Positions 48,497-58,500 of a stretch of DNA of 64,000 nucleotides are shown here, one piece after another. The notes beneath the pieces were generated by a model that saw only the letters and a program-made list of their open reading frames with translations, had not been told where the DNA came from and did not search any database. The stretch is from the NCBI GenBank assembly GCA_934233745.1, contig CAKQGN010000007.1, positions 1 to 64,000 of the forward strand, in the 5' to 3' direction. Positions within the stretch are counted from its first letter, which is position 1, and every line of letters starts with the position of its first letter. The stretch is from an uncultured Clostridia bacterium. Its GTDB lineage: Bacteria > Bacillota > Clostridia > Christensenellales > CAG-917. Both the position numbers and the translations under genes were made by a program.

Positions 48497-51142
48497 TTAC
48501 TTTCTCGGGTTCTTGATGTTCGCCTGTGCTGCCGCAAGACGTGCGATAGGTACACGGAAGGGAGAGCATGACACATAGTCAAGACCGATTTCGTGGCAGA
48601 ATTCGATTGAGGACGGATCGCCGCCGTGTTCGCCGCAGATACCGCAATGCAAATGGCTGTTTGCGCCTCTGCCAAGGGTGACTGCCATCTTCATGAGCTT
48701 GCCGACGCCTACTGTGTCGAGACGTGCGAACGGATCGGACTCATAAATCTTTGCCTGATAGTAGCTGGGCAAGAACTTGCCTGCGTCGTCACGGCTGAAA
48801 CCGAACGTCATTTGCGTGAGATCGTTTGTACCGAAGCAGAAGAAGTCTGCCTCTGTTGCGATCTCGTCTGCCGTGAGAGCCGCTCTGGGGATTTCGATCA
48901 TGGTGCCGACTTCGTATTTGAGGTCAACGCCGCTTTCTTTGATGACTGCGTCTGCTGTTTCGACAACGGTCTTCTTGCAGAACTTCAATTCTTTGACTTC
49001 GCCGACGAGCGGAATCATGATTTCTGGCATAACGTTCCAATCGGGATGACGTTTTTGGACGTTGATAGCCGCCTTGATGACCGCTTTTGTTTGCATAACG
49101 GCGATTTCGGGATATGTGACTGCCAGACGGCATCCTCTGTGTCCCATCATCGGGTTGAACTCATGCAAGCTGTCGCAAAGAATCTTGATTTCGGACACGG
49201 ATTTGCCTTTTGCTTTGGCAAGAGCTTCGATGTCCTTCTCGTCTGTGGGAACGAACTCGTGAAGCGGCGGATCCAAGAAACGAATGGTAACAGGCATGCC
49301 TTTAAGAGCTTCCATAAGACCTTCGAAGTCGTTTTGTTGCATAGGCTCGATCGCATCGAGCGCTTTGACGCGCTCTTCAACTGTTTCGGAGCAAATCATC
49401 TCGCGGAATTTGTCGATTCTGCCGGGACCGAAGAACATATGCTCGGTACGGACAAGACCGATGCCTTGTGCGCCGAGTTCTGCGGCTCTTTGAGCGTCTT
49501 GAGGCGTGTCTGCGTTGGTGCGAACGCCGAGTGCTTTGTATTTGTCGGCAAGTTTCATGATTCTTCCGAAATAACCGCTGTTGGGATCTGCGGGAACGGT
49601 CTTGATGATCGTGTCGTAGATGTTGCCCGTCGAGCCGTCAAGGGAAAGACCGTCGCCTTCGCGGAAGATCTTGCCTGCGAGTTCAAAATATTTTTCTTCT
49701 TCGTGCATCTTGATGTCGCCGCAACCGGAAACGCAGCAGGTTCCCATTCCGCGAGCAACAACCGCCGCGTGAGAAGTTTGACCGCCGCGAACGGTGAGGA
49801 TGCCTTGTGCATACTTCATGCCTTCGATGTCTTCGGGAGATGTTTCAAGTCTGACGAGGACGACCTTCTTGCCTGCCTTGCCTTCTTTGACAGCGTCTTC
49901 AGCGGTGAACACGATTGTGCCTGCCGCAGCGCCCGGAGATGCCGCAATACCTTTGCCGACGATGTCTGCTTTGTCTGCTTCTTTGAGTGCCTTTGCGTCA
50001 AATTGCGGATGGAGCAACATATCGAGAGTCTTTGCGTCGATTTGGAGGAGTGCTTCTTGCTCGGTGATCATACCCTCGTCGATGAGGTCGCATGCGATAC
50101 GGATTGCAGCGGCTGCGGTACGCTTGCCGTTTCTTGTTTGAAGCATATAGAGTTTCTTTTGTTGAATGGTGAACTCCATATCCTGCATATCTCTGTAGTG
50201 ATTTTCCAAAATCTTGCAAACGTCTTGGAATTGCTCATAGACTTCGGGAAGAACTTCTGCCATTTGAGAGATAGGCATCGGGGTGCGGACGCCTGCAACG
50301 ACGTCTTCGCCTTGTGCGTTCATAAGGAACTCGCCCATAAGACCGGGTTCGCCGGTGGCGGGGTTACGAGTGAAAGCAACGCCTGTGCCGCAATCGTCGC
50401 CCATGTTGCCGAATGCCATCATTTGAACGTTGACAGCGGTGCCCCAGCTGTACGGGATGTCGTGATCCATACGATAGATGTTTGCGCGCGGGTTGTCCCA
50501 GCTGCGGAAAACTGCTTTGATAGCCTCAAAGAGTTGTTCCTTCGGATCGGACGGGAAGGGTTTGCCGATTTTTGCCTGATATTCCGCTTTGAACTTGCCT
50601 GCAAGCTCTTTGAGGTCGTCTGCGGTGAGTTCGACGTCATAGGTGACGCCTTTTCTCTCTTTGAGTTCGTCAATGAGAGCTTCAAAGTACTTTTTGCCGA
50701 CTTCCATAACAACGTCGGAGAACATTTGAATGAAACGTCTGTAGCAGTCCCAAGCCCATCTGGGGTTGCCTGATTTCTTTGCCAAGACTTCCACAACGTC
50801 GTCGTTGAGACCGAGGTTGAGGATTGTGTCCATCATACCGGGCATGGACGCTCTTGCGCCCGAACGAACGGAAACGAGAAGCGGATTTTCTTTATCGCCG
50901 AATTTCATGCCCGCTTTTTCTTCGAGCTTGGTGATGTTTTCCATGATTTCCGCTTTGATATCGTCGTTGATTTGTCTGCCGTCTTCATAGTATTGAGTGC
51001 ATGCTTCTGTCGTAATAGTGAAACCGTAAGGAACAGGAAGACCGATGTTGGTCATTTCTGCGAGGTTTGCACCCTTGCCGCCGAGAAGTTCACGCATTTT
51101 TGCATTGCCTTCGGCAAACTGATAAACGTATTTTTTGCCCAT
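48497..51142 (-). CDS. ppdK: Pyruvate, phosphate dikinase
   Basis: The 881-residue protein has all domains: N-terminal nucleotide binding (ELLGGKGANLAEMTNIGLPVP), the phospho-His domain with GGQTSHAAVVARGMGTCCVSG and the C-terminal PEP/pyruvate barrel (MIEIPRAALTADEIA, FCFGTNDLTQMTFGFSRDD, HCGICGEHGGDPSSIEF). It interconverts PEP and pyruvate with ATP and phosphate, a glycolytic step common in Clostridia. AGGAGG precedes ATG 51142. No PPDK regulatory protein gene is nearby. Confidence 0.96.
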   Translation of the reverse strand: MGKKYVYQFAEGNAKMRELLGGKGANLAEMTNIGLPVPYGFTITTEACTQYYEDGRQINDDIKAEIMENITKLEEKAGMKFGDKENPLLVSVRSGARASMPGMMDTILNLGLNDDVVEVLAKKSGNPRWAWDCYRRFIQMFSDVVMEVGKKYFEALIDELKERKGVTYDVELTADDLKELAGKFKAEYQAKIGKPFPSDPKEQLFEAIKAVFRSWDNPRANIYRMDHDIPYSWGTAVNVQMMAFGNMGDDCGTGVAFTRNPATGEPGLMGEFLMNAQGEDVVAGVRTPMPISQMAEVLPEVYEQFQDVCKILENHYRDMQDMEFTIQQKKLYMLQTRNGKRTAAAAIRIACDLIDEGMITEQEALLQIDAKTLDMLLHPQFDAKALKEADKADIVGKGIAASPGAAAGTIVFTAEDAVKEGKAGKKVVLVRLETSPEDIEGMKYAQGILTVRGGQTSHAAVVARGMGTCCVSGCGDIKMHEEEKYFELAGKIFREGDGLSLDGSTGNIYDTIIKTVPADPNSGYFGRIMKLADKYKALGVRTNADTPQDAQRAAELGAQGIGLVRTEHMFFGPGRIDKFREMICSETVEERVKALDAIEPMQQNDFEGLMEALKGMPVTIRFLDPPLHEFVPTDEKDIEALAKAKGKSVSEIKILCDSLHEFNPMMGHRGCRLAVTYPEIAVMQTKAVIKAAINVQKRHPDWNVMPEIMIPLVGEVKELKFCKKTVVETADAVIKESGVDLKYEVGTMIEIPRAALTADEIATEADFFCFGTNDLTQMTFGFSRDDAGKFLPSYYQAKIYESDPFARLDTVGVGKLMKMAVTLGRGANSHLHCGICGEHGGDPSSIEFCHEIGLDYVSCSPFRVPIARLAAAQANIKNPRK

Positions 51143-51182
51143 TTAGAATTCCTCCTAAAAGATTTCTTTATATTCATTGACT

Positions 51183-51211
51183 ATGATAACAAAAAACGCT
51201 TTTTTTTGCAA
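51183..51211 (-). promoter_or_regulatory. ppdK promoter
   Basis: Minus-strand TTGCAA (51211-51206), 17 nt, TATCAT (51188-51183), about 40 nt before the ATG. The rest of the 330-nt gap to corA is AT-rich; I see no M-box-like fold and no clear corA promoter. Confidence 0.6.
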
Positions 51212-51472
51212 GAAGTTTTATAATGTTGCAGAAATATTTTATATGTGTATATTATTTTCCATAATCGAGCGCAAAACGCAAAATTTTTCTTTTTCTAATT
51301 TCCAAAATGAGTTGCGCGCGACGTTTTTTTTTGTTAAACTTTGTTTATCAAATTTTTATTAGAGGTGCAATTTGTATGGACGCTGACCCTCGAAGTAGTC
51401 AACAACTCCACTAATACGCACACGTTTGATGTTCTCACGGCGTGGCGTATCGCTATGCCAAAGGAGGACAAA

Positions 51473-52426
51473 ATGATCCAAGTCTACAAAAAAGTCAACA
51501 AATCCGTCATGGAAGTAGATCCCGAACTTATCGTCGAGGGCTACGATTTTACCGAGCAATGGATTCACATGTCAAACCCCACCGACAAGGAAATCGAGTT
51601 GGTGTGTTCGTCATGCCAAATACCCGAAGATTACGTCAAAGCGGCATTGGACTCGGAAGAGCGCGCTCACTGCGAAAAAGAGGACGGCATACTTATGGCG
51701 GTCACCGACATTCCGATAACGGAAGAAGATGACGACAGATACACATACGCAACCCTCCCGTTCGGCTGCATTACGACGCCGAGTACAATCGTCACCGTCT
51801 GTCTGAACGAAACGTCAATAATAAACGACCTTATGGCAGGACGTTACGTCAAGGATTTCAACATTCACAAACGCACCCGTTTTGTGCTTCAACTTCAATA
51901 CGTAATTGCAAAAAAATATCTGCAATACCTCAAACAAATCGACAGAGCAAGCCAACGTGTTCAGGCAGAGCTTGAAAAAGCCATGAAAAACCAAGGACTT
52001 ATCGAGATGCTTTCTCTTGAAAAGTCCCTCGTTTACTTCTCCACTTCCCTTCGTGCCAACACAGCCGTACTCGACAAATTCCCCCGCCTTGTAAAATTCT
52101 TCGAGGAAGACGACGATTTGTGGGACGACGTGCTTATCGAAAACAGACAGGCAATCGAAATGTCCAACATCTACCGCGATATTTTGAGCGGAACAATGGA
52201 CACATACGCGTCGATAATTTCAAACAACCTCAACGTCGTTATGAAGACGCTCACCGTTCTCACCCTTTTGGTGGACACGCCTGCAATGATAGCTGCGCTT
52301 TGGGGCATGAACACGGGCGTTCCGTTCGAACACGAGCTGTGGGGATTCTGGGTTGTAGTGGGCATAAACGTGATTATTTGCATCGCGTTGATAATCGTGT
52401 TTATCAAGAAAAAAATGCTAAAATAA
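51473..52426 (+). CDS. corA: CorA-family magnesium/divalent metal transporter
   Basis: The 317-residue protein has the soluble N-terminal funnel with a long helix (QLQYVIAKKYLQYLKQIDRA) and two C-terminal membrane helices. The selectivity motif is ALWGMNTGVPFE between them (about residues 276-287). It forms a pentameric channel for Mg2+ or Co2+. The start is the ATG at 51473 after AAAGGAGGAC; the longer frame has no site. The pore motif continues PFEHELWGFW, typical of the Gram-positive branch. A terminator follows. Confidence 0.93.
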   Translation: MIQVYKKVNKSVMEVDPELIVEGYDFTEQWIHMSNPTDKEIELVCSSCQIPEDYVKAALDSEERAHCEKEDGILMAVTDIPITEEDDDRYTYATLPFGCITTPSTIVTVCLNETSIINDLMAGRYVKDFNIHKRTRFVLQLQYVIAKKYLQYLKQIDRASQRVQAELEKAMKNQGLIEMLSLEKSLVYFSTSLRANTAVLDKFPRLVKFFEEDDDLWDDVLIENRQAIEMSNIYRDILSGTMDTYASIISNNLNVVMKTLTVLTLLVDTPAMIAALWGMNTGVPFEHELWGFWVVVGINVIICIALIIVFIKKKMLK

Positions 52427-52457
52427 ATCTCAATTCCGCAAAAAAATACAGATTGAA

Positions 52458-52489
52458 AAAATCGGCGAAAAACACCGCCGATTTTTTTT
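52458..52489 (+). terminator. corA terminator
   Basis: AAATCGGCG and CGCCGATTT with an 8-nt loop and eight T, 32 nt past corA. Confidence 0.85.
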
Positions 52490-52569
52490 GTTGCGTTTTA
52501 CTTGATTTTCGGGATTCTAACCGTACAAAACAAAATTTGTTCATCGGTTTTTGCAGACCTTTTTCAGAC

Positions 52570-52605
52570 AAAACAAAACGGAAGCGATGCGCCTCCGTTT
52601 TTTTG
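52570..52605 (-). terminator. Terminator of the acidic-protein operon
   Basis: ACGGAAGCG (52578-52586) and CGCCTCCGT (52590-52598), 9 bp with one G-U pair. On the minus strand it is followed by TTTGTTTTG, 35 nt past the end of gene 52633. Confidence 0.75.
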
Positions 52606-52632
52606 CCAATATTCAGCAAAACCGATATTCTA

Positions 52633-53355
52633 TCAGCCTTGAATGAGCGATTTCATGACTTTTGCCATGCATTGAACGACAATCTTCTTTTCTGCGGGTA
52701 TGTCTTTATATTTGTTGTATGCGCTCAGCAAAAGCGTTGCGATGTTGATCTTCATTTGCTTGGACATGTTTTGCGAAAGCATATAATCGACAAGGTTTGG
52801 AAGTTTGACAAGTTTTGCGGGTTTGACGATTTCGTCATCCTCTTCGCTCGGACCGTCAACAACGTATACGACCTCTTCTTTTTGCTCCTCTGTCGCGCTT
52901 TCGGTTGCAACATCTTTTTGAGATTCTTCAGGCTCCTCGGATTCGTCTTCGGTCTTGTCGGAAACATCCTCCGTTTCTTCAGTCGCGTCTTCCGTTTGCG
53001 TCGATTGTTCGGATTGTTCAGGTTCGACCGAAGTTTCATCCTCGGCGGGCATTGAGGGTTTGACTTCCTCTACACTCTGTATGGGTGCTTGTTCGGGTTG
53101 AGATTGGTCATCGACAGGTTCGGCAACAAGATCTTCGCCCTGTTCTTGTTTGAGGATATAGGCGATGGCTTCGTACTCTTTGGGGAGTGCGTTGTCGTCC
53201 TCGTCATCGTCGACAAGCTCGCTTTCAAGGAATATTTTGTCTTCTTGCTTTTGTGCCGCTTCTTGCTGTTGCTTTTGAAGCTCTTGCTGTTGTTGCAAGC
53301 GCAATTCTTCTTCACGGCGTTCTGCTTCGAGTTTCTTTTTCTTCTTACCAAACAT
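52633..53355 (-). CDS. Acidic protein with a new C-terminal domain (soluble paralogue)
   Basis: The 240-residue protein has a basic start (MFGKKKKKLEAERREEELRL) and a Gln-rich coiled coil to about residue 40. A Glu/Asp-rich disordered middle (about 75-160) follows, then a folded-looking C-terminal domain of about 75 residues beginning VVYVVDG and containing KPAKLVKLPNLVDYMLS, KINIATLLLSAYNKY and VVQCMAKVMKSL. The same domain ends the membrane-anchored protein encoded 60 nt upstream. I do not recognise the domain. No membrane segment is present, so this copy should be cytoplasmic and may meet its anchored partner through the shared domain. Confidence 0.7.
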   Translation of the reverse strand: MFGKKKKKLEAERREEELRLQQQQELQKQQQEAAQKQEDKIFLESELVDDDEDDNALPKEYEAIAYILKQEQGEDLVAEPVDDQSQPEQAPIQSVEEVKPSMPAEDETSVEPEQSEQSTQTEDATEETEDVSDKTEDESEEPEESQKDVATESATEEQKEEVVYVVDGPSEEDDEIVKPAKLVKLPNLVDYMLSQNMSKQMKINIATLLLSAYNKYKDIPAEKKIVVQCMAKVMKSLIQG

Positions 53356-53415
53356 CTTACAATCCTCTCAATATTTTTATTGATATTCTATGTCGGCTCA
53401 CAATTTTCCCGACAA

Positions 53416-55245
53416 TTAGTTGTTTGTTTGCAAATCACGCATCACTTTCGCGAGGCACGACACAACGATCTTGCGATCCTCTTTGCTGTCCTTAAACTTG
53501 TTGTACGTGCTTATAAGCATTGTTGCGATTTGAATCTTCATGGCTTTTGGCATGCTCTTTGACAGCATATAATCTACCAAATTGGGCAATTTGACCAGCT
53601 TGGCAGGTTTGACTTGTTCTTCATCGTCCTCGTCGCCGTCCACAACGTAAACGACTTCGGGTTCTGAATCTTCTTGCGCTTCTTCCGTCTCCTCGGACTG
53701 CTCGTCGACATTTTGCGATGCCTCGCCTTCGTCCGTCGTACTTCCCGTTTCGCCGGATTCTTCAGTTTCGTCGGATTCTTCCGCTTCGTCGGATTCTTCC
53801 GCTTCATCGGATTCTTCCGTTTCATCGGATTCTTCGGTTTCATCGGATTCTTCGGTTTCGTCGACGGAATTCTCTGCTACGGTTTCGTTATCCTCGGGAT
53901 CGGATTGATTTTCTTCCTCACGAGGTTCTTCCTGCTCTTGTTCGTCCTGTTGCGGCTTGGCAACATCTTCGGCTTTTTCGGCTTCGTCATCGGACGCTTC
54001 CGCTTCTTTTTCTTCTTCGGCGGATTCTTCTTCGGCGGATTCTTCTTCGGAGGTTTCTTCTTCGGCGGATTCTTCTTCGGAGGTTTCTTCTTCGGCGAAC
54101 GGTTCTTCGACGGCAGGTTCTTCGGCGGACGGTTCTTCGACGAGTGTTTCTTGCTCGGCAGGTTCTTCCACCTCACTCTGCACTTCTTCTTCCGTCTGGT
54201 CGACCTCTTGCTCTGCAACATCCTCGTTTTGCACTTCCTCGGGTTGTTCGGATTGCTCGTCAAGGCTGTCTTCGGTTTCTTCCTCTTCTTGCCCGACCGT
54301 CTGTTCGACTTCTTCTTGCTGCGCTTGCAAAAGCTCGTCTATATGCTGTTGCTCGGTGGCATCTTCGTCCACGTTTTCGGTTGCGGATTCGGTTTCCTCC
54401 GATTCCTCTTGAGCGGTATGTTCGGCTTCTTCCTCCTGAACTTGCAAAATCTCATCGATGCTTTCTTGCTCGTCGTCAGAGCTTTGCTCTTTCATTTTTT
54501 GCTCGATGAGAGCTTCGATGGGAGTCTGTTCGTTGTCGTCTATGTCGACGGCTTTTGCCGTGTTGCGCGCTATAATTTCCTCAACAAGCGAATTCAGTTC
54601 CTGCAAAGGCGACGAATCGGTTGCGTAATTGCTTTCGATTTGGAGATTGACTTTTGCGTCAAGGTCTTCCTGCATCGCATCGAATGTTTCCAGACATCTT
54701 TGATTTTGCTTTTTTGCGAGAATGACGAGAACAAGATAAATCACGCCGATAAGCACGAGTGCCGCAAGATGCACAACGCCCATTCCCGAACCTTTCAACG
54801 TGCCATAGCCCCAAAACGCAAACAGCCCGAGCAGGATAAGCGAGATTGCCGCAAACACGCCCGAGCGCACGTCTTTGTTCTTTTTGACAAACTTGTCGTA
54901 CACTGCCGAATCGCTCACAATGTCGCTGGGATATCCGAAACGAACTCCCAAATATTGCACCCATGCGTCACGCAAAGGTTGCGGCGTTTTTTTGGAGAAA
55001 CAATGCGCCGTAAAATCGCTGACGTTGTCGTCGTCCACGGCGTCGATGTTGGCAAGATATTTCCGGATTTTTTTGCTTGAAACGTAAAGCTTGCGAGCGC
55101 GGGAACCGAGCAAAGTAAAAGCGATTATGACGCCTATGCCCAAAATCACCGACAATACGACGATGAAAAACAATTTGGTGTCGACAACAGGGAGTTTTTC
55201 GGACACTCCTGCAAGCCAATGAAACGCTTTTTCAAAAAATTCCAC
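53416..55245 (-). CDS. Membrane-anchored acidic protein with a new C-terminal domain
   Basis: The 609-residue protein has an N-terminal membrane helix (residues about 20-45), a soluble segment, and two more helices (about 130-185). A very long Glu-rich repeat region (about 245-525, including EEETSEEESAEEE-type and DETEESDETEES-type repeats) is followed by the same VVYVVDG...KPAKLVKLPNLVDYMLS domain found in its neighbour. Translation probably begins at GTG 55245, eight bases behind GGAGG that lies inside the longer frame. Both ends of the acidic stretch face the cytoplasm if the helices cross three times. Function unknown; the layout suggests a scaffold or charge-rich tether. Confidence 0.7.
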   Translation of the reverse strand: MEFFEKAFHWLAGVSEKLPVVDTKLFFIVVLSVILGIGVIIAFTLLGSRARKLYVSSKKIRKYLANIDAVDDDNVSDFTAHCFSKKTPQPLRDAWVQYLGVRFGYPSDIVSDSAVYDKFVKKNKDVRSGVFAAISLILLGLFAFWGYGTLKGSGMGVVHLAALVLIGVIYLVLVILAKKQNQRCLETFDAMQEDLDAKVNLQIESNYATDSSPLQELNSLVEEIIARNTAKAVDIDDNEQTPIEALIEQKMKEQSSDDEQESIDEILQVQEEEAEHTAQEESEETESATENVDEDATEQQHIDELLQAQQEEVEQTVGQEEEETEDSLDEQSEQPEEVQNEDVAEQEVDQTEEEVQSEVEEPAEQETLVEEPSAEEPAVEEPFAEEETSEEESAEEETSEEESAEEESAEEEKEAEASDDEAEKAEDVAKPQQDEQEQEEPREEENQSDPEDNETVAENSVDETEESDETEESDETEESDEAEESDEAEESDETEESGETGSTTDEGEASQNVDEQSEETEEAQEDSEPEVVYVVDGDEDDEEQVKPAKLVKLPNLVDYMLSKSMPKAMKIQIATMLISTYNKFKDSKEDRKIVVSCLAKVMRDLQTNN

Positions 55246-55269
55246 GATTATCCTCCGTCTCGGCATCGA

Positions 55270-55524
55270 TGCACGCGTCGATAACTTTAAGAAATATCTA
55301 TATAATTATACATAGAGCGCGCATAAAAATCAAGGATATTTTTCAAACATTTGATTTTTTTTACACAAAAATTCTTGTAGCGCCGAGAATAGAAAAAACG
55401 CTTCTCGGAATCGAGGAGCGTCTTATGCGCAAGGCGATTCCGATTTTGACGAAAAACGTCTTGCGTTTTGCCAGAAGTTTTTTTGCAAAACGGGCATCGT
55501 TTTTTGTGTGCCAAAGATAAAATC
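55270..55524. other. Hairpin-rich gap before addA end
   Basis: No gene. Several self-complementary stems are present: CCGAGAA...TTCTCGG (about 55383-55408), GACG-AAAAA-CGTC (about 55448) and CGTTTTGC...GCAAAACG (about 55465-55494). None is followed by a clean U-tract on the minus strand, so I cannot say which one ends the addBA transcript. Confidence 0.4.
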
Positions 55525-58500
55525 TTATATTATCAAAGTCTTTCCTGTCGCAAACGAATACAGCAAAATTTCATCCACTTTTGCTCCAATCGCACTTTCA
55601 ACTGCCGATTTGTACAAATAAAGTTGCTTTTTATACTTTTCGACGGTTTTTTCATCTTTAAGTGCCGACGTTTTGAAATCTACGATAATTTTCTTTTCAT
55701 CGTTAATAAACAAGTCGATTACGCCTTGAACAAGAACTCTGTCGTCGCTTGAAAACTCGCTTGAAACGTCGCTTGCTTTTTTGTACATCATAAAGGCTTG
55801 TTCTCTGAAACATCTGCCTTTCTTTTCCGCCTCGCGCGCAATCTGCATGATGTCGCTTTCAAGACATTCGACAATATCTTTTGCATCAACCGAGGCTCTT
55901 TCCTCGGCGGTGAGAACGTTGCTTTTGACAAGCATGTCCATTTGATTTTCGACCTCTTTTTCGCCGCTGACGAAATAGTCGATATACTGCATGACTTTGT
56001 GGTATGCCGTGCCGCGCTTTGCCGCCTCCTCGAACAGATTTACCGCGTCGTCGTCAATGCTGTCAAGTGCGGAAACGCTGTATTTCATCGCAAGCGAGGT
56101 TGCCTGTTTATGCGGATACTCGAAAGCCTGCGCTTGTTTTATCGCGTTCACGATTTTATCGTTTGCAACCAACTGCACTCTTCCTTCCGTATTCGTTTGC
56201 AAGTCCTCGTCGTCGGAGAAATGCCTGAAAGGCACGCACTTCACCGAGCCGTCAAACACTGCGCCCGAAATAAAGTCGATGTCGCACCCCGCTCCTCCGA
56301 GTCTTGCCGTCACGCCGAATCCCGCGCTTTTGGTTTCGCTTACCGTTGCGGTGACATACATAAGCTGTTTTGCTCTTGTGAGCGCGACATAGAAAAGCCT
56401 GATTTCTTCTTTGAGTTGGTTGTCTTTTATACATTTTGCCACAGCGAGTTTCGACAGCGTAAGCGAATTTTTGGTCTTGTTGTCGAAATCAAAGACATTC
56501 ATTCCCACAAGTCCTTTGTTGTTGGACGTATCGCCGCCCATGCCCTTGCCTGTCAGAATAAGGTCGCCCGATCCCGCTTCATAGTTAAATCCGAAAGCGG
56601 TATCCGCAACAAAAACAACGGGATTTTCAAGTCCTTTGTAACCATGGAATGTCGAAATCACCACTCTGTCGCCACCGACCGCTCCTTTATCCGCGCTGTC
56701 CGCCTCGCAATAATCCTGCAAGAATTTGCCGAGCGAGTCTTCTTCGTCGGGACTTTGAATAAAGGCTTTCAATCCGTACACGTCGCCTTCGCCCGCACGC
56801 ATGAGATATGCCTCATAACAGAAATCTCCCACAATATCTCTCATAAGCTCTTTCACGCTTTCAAAACTTGCTTTGAGTCTGTATCGTTCGAGAATTTCCG
56901 CTGTTTTTGCCGCTTTTTCGGCAATCGGCAACTCCGATTGTGCCGCCGTCAAAAACTTGTCGTACAAGCAATCGCCCTCCGCCGACGCTATCGATGCGAC
57001 CTCGCTTTCGTCATATCCGCCGAAATAAGACAGCAAATACCCTGCAAACGGAATGTCTTGTCTTGGGTTGTCTATCACTCTGAGGAAAGATACGAGTTCC
57101 CTCTCGGGCAGCGAAACCGATTTGCCGAATGCGCCTTCGTTGACGGGTATGCCCTTGGATTTGAGGGTTTTGACAATCTCTTTCGCTCCCGTCGAGCGAG
57201 AACGGAACAGCACGGCAATATCGCCGTACCCTATATACTTTCCGTCCCCTTTCGCCTTGCCTACAAGAGTTTGAATTTCGTTTGCTATAAAAACGCCTTC
57301 CTGAGAGCTTGCGTCATCGTCGCTTCCCTCGTCTTTTTCAATATCGTAAAGCCCAGTCGCCGCAACGTTTTCGCTTTTTTGTTTGACAAACAAATGCACT
57401 TGCACATAACCTTCGGGAGATACTCCTTCGAGTTTTACGGGCGGCACGTCTTTAAGTTCGAACCGAGCGTCCTTTTTGTAATCTACGTCCGCGCTCGACG
57501 TCGTCATTGCGCTGTCGAACACGCCGTTGACAAAGTCGAGAATCCCGTATGCGCTGCGGAAGTTGCGATTGAAAAAGATATTTGTCCCTGCCTTTAAGTT
57601 TGTTTCGTATGAGTTTTGCCGTGACAAGAATATCGCAGGATCGGCTAGTCTGAATCCGTAAATGCTTTGCTTGACGTCTCCGACCATAAAGCACTCGCCT
57701 CTGACAAGTTTGCGGATGATGGCTTCTTGCGTCGGGTTGACATCCTGATACTCGTCCACAAATACGGCATCGAAATCGCCCGAAAGCGCATACTCGTCGT
57801 GCGATAAAAGTTCAAGTGCTTTGTGTTGCAAATCTTCAAACGACAGCGCATTGTCCTCTTGTTTGAGTTTGTCGAGTACGTCTGCAAACCTGCCCGCCAC
57901 TTCAACCAGTTTTCTGACATATTTGGCATTTTGCTCATGAGCGGATTTCAAAGAATCTTGCCTTTGGCAAATCTCTTTCATTTCGTCAACGGTCTCGTGA
58001 AACTGTTTGAGATAGTCTTTTACGTATCCGACAATCAATTTTTCTTCATCGCTTGCTTTTGAGCTTATCGTTGCGCGAGGCTTTTCGTATTTGTCGGCGA
58101 GCGCACACATTTTGAAAAGTTCGCTTTCGTTTTCCGTTTCCGTGCAAAATCTTATCGCGACATCCAGACTTTGCAGGTATTTCGACGTCGGCGCAAGAAT
58201 TTCAAGTTGAGTCTTTATCGGCAAAAACGCCGTTTTTGCGCTTGCGAAAAAAGCCTTGTAATAGTTTTGCAAAATCACAAAAAACTTGCTGTGCTCGTAC
58301 GAGTCGTAGCACTCGCACACGCATCTTTCAAACTCTTCTTTGTCGGGCTGAATCTCGATAAGACCGTAAAACTTTATGAGATTGCTCTTCAAATTGTCTT
58401 CCTTTCTCGATTGCGCGAAGATTTCTGCAAGTTCGCAAAAAGTTTCGTCTCCGCTTGCCGTATACTCGGCAATCACATTGTCAAGAGCGCGATTCATATA

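Noticed and set aside
48626..50773. 715-codon plus-strand frame inside ppdK
   Set aside because: It is the antisense shadow of a highly conserved gene with strong codon bias; the translation is Cys/Phe/Val-rich and resembles no protein.
51143..51472. M-box magnesium riboswitch before corA
   Set aside because: The leader is AT-rich and I could not assemble the conserved helices of an M-box.
53674..55080. Long plus-strand frame of 468 codons opposite the acidic protein gene
   Set aside because: It is the antisense of Glu-rich repeats (giving Phe/Gly/Arg-rich text); the minus-strand protein has a ribosome site, membrane helices and a shared domain.
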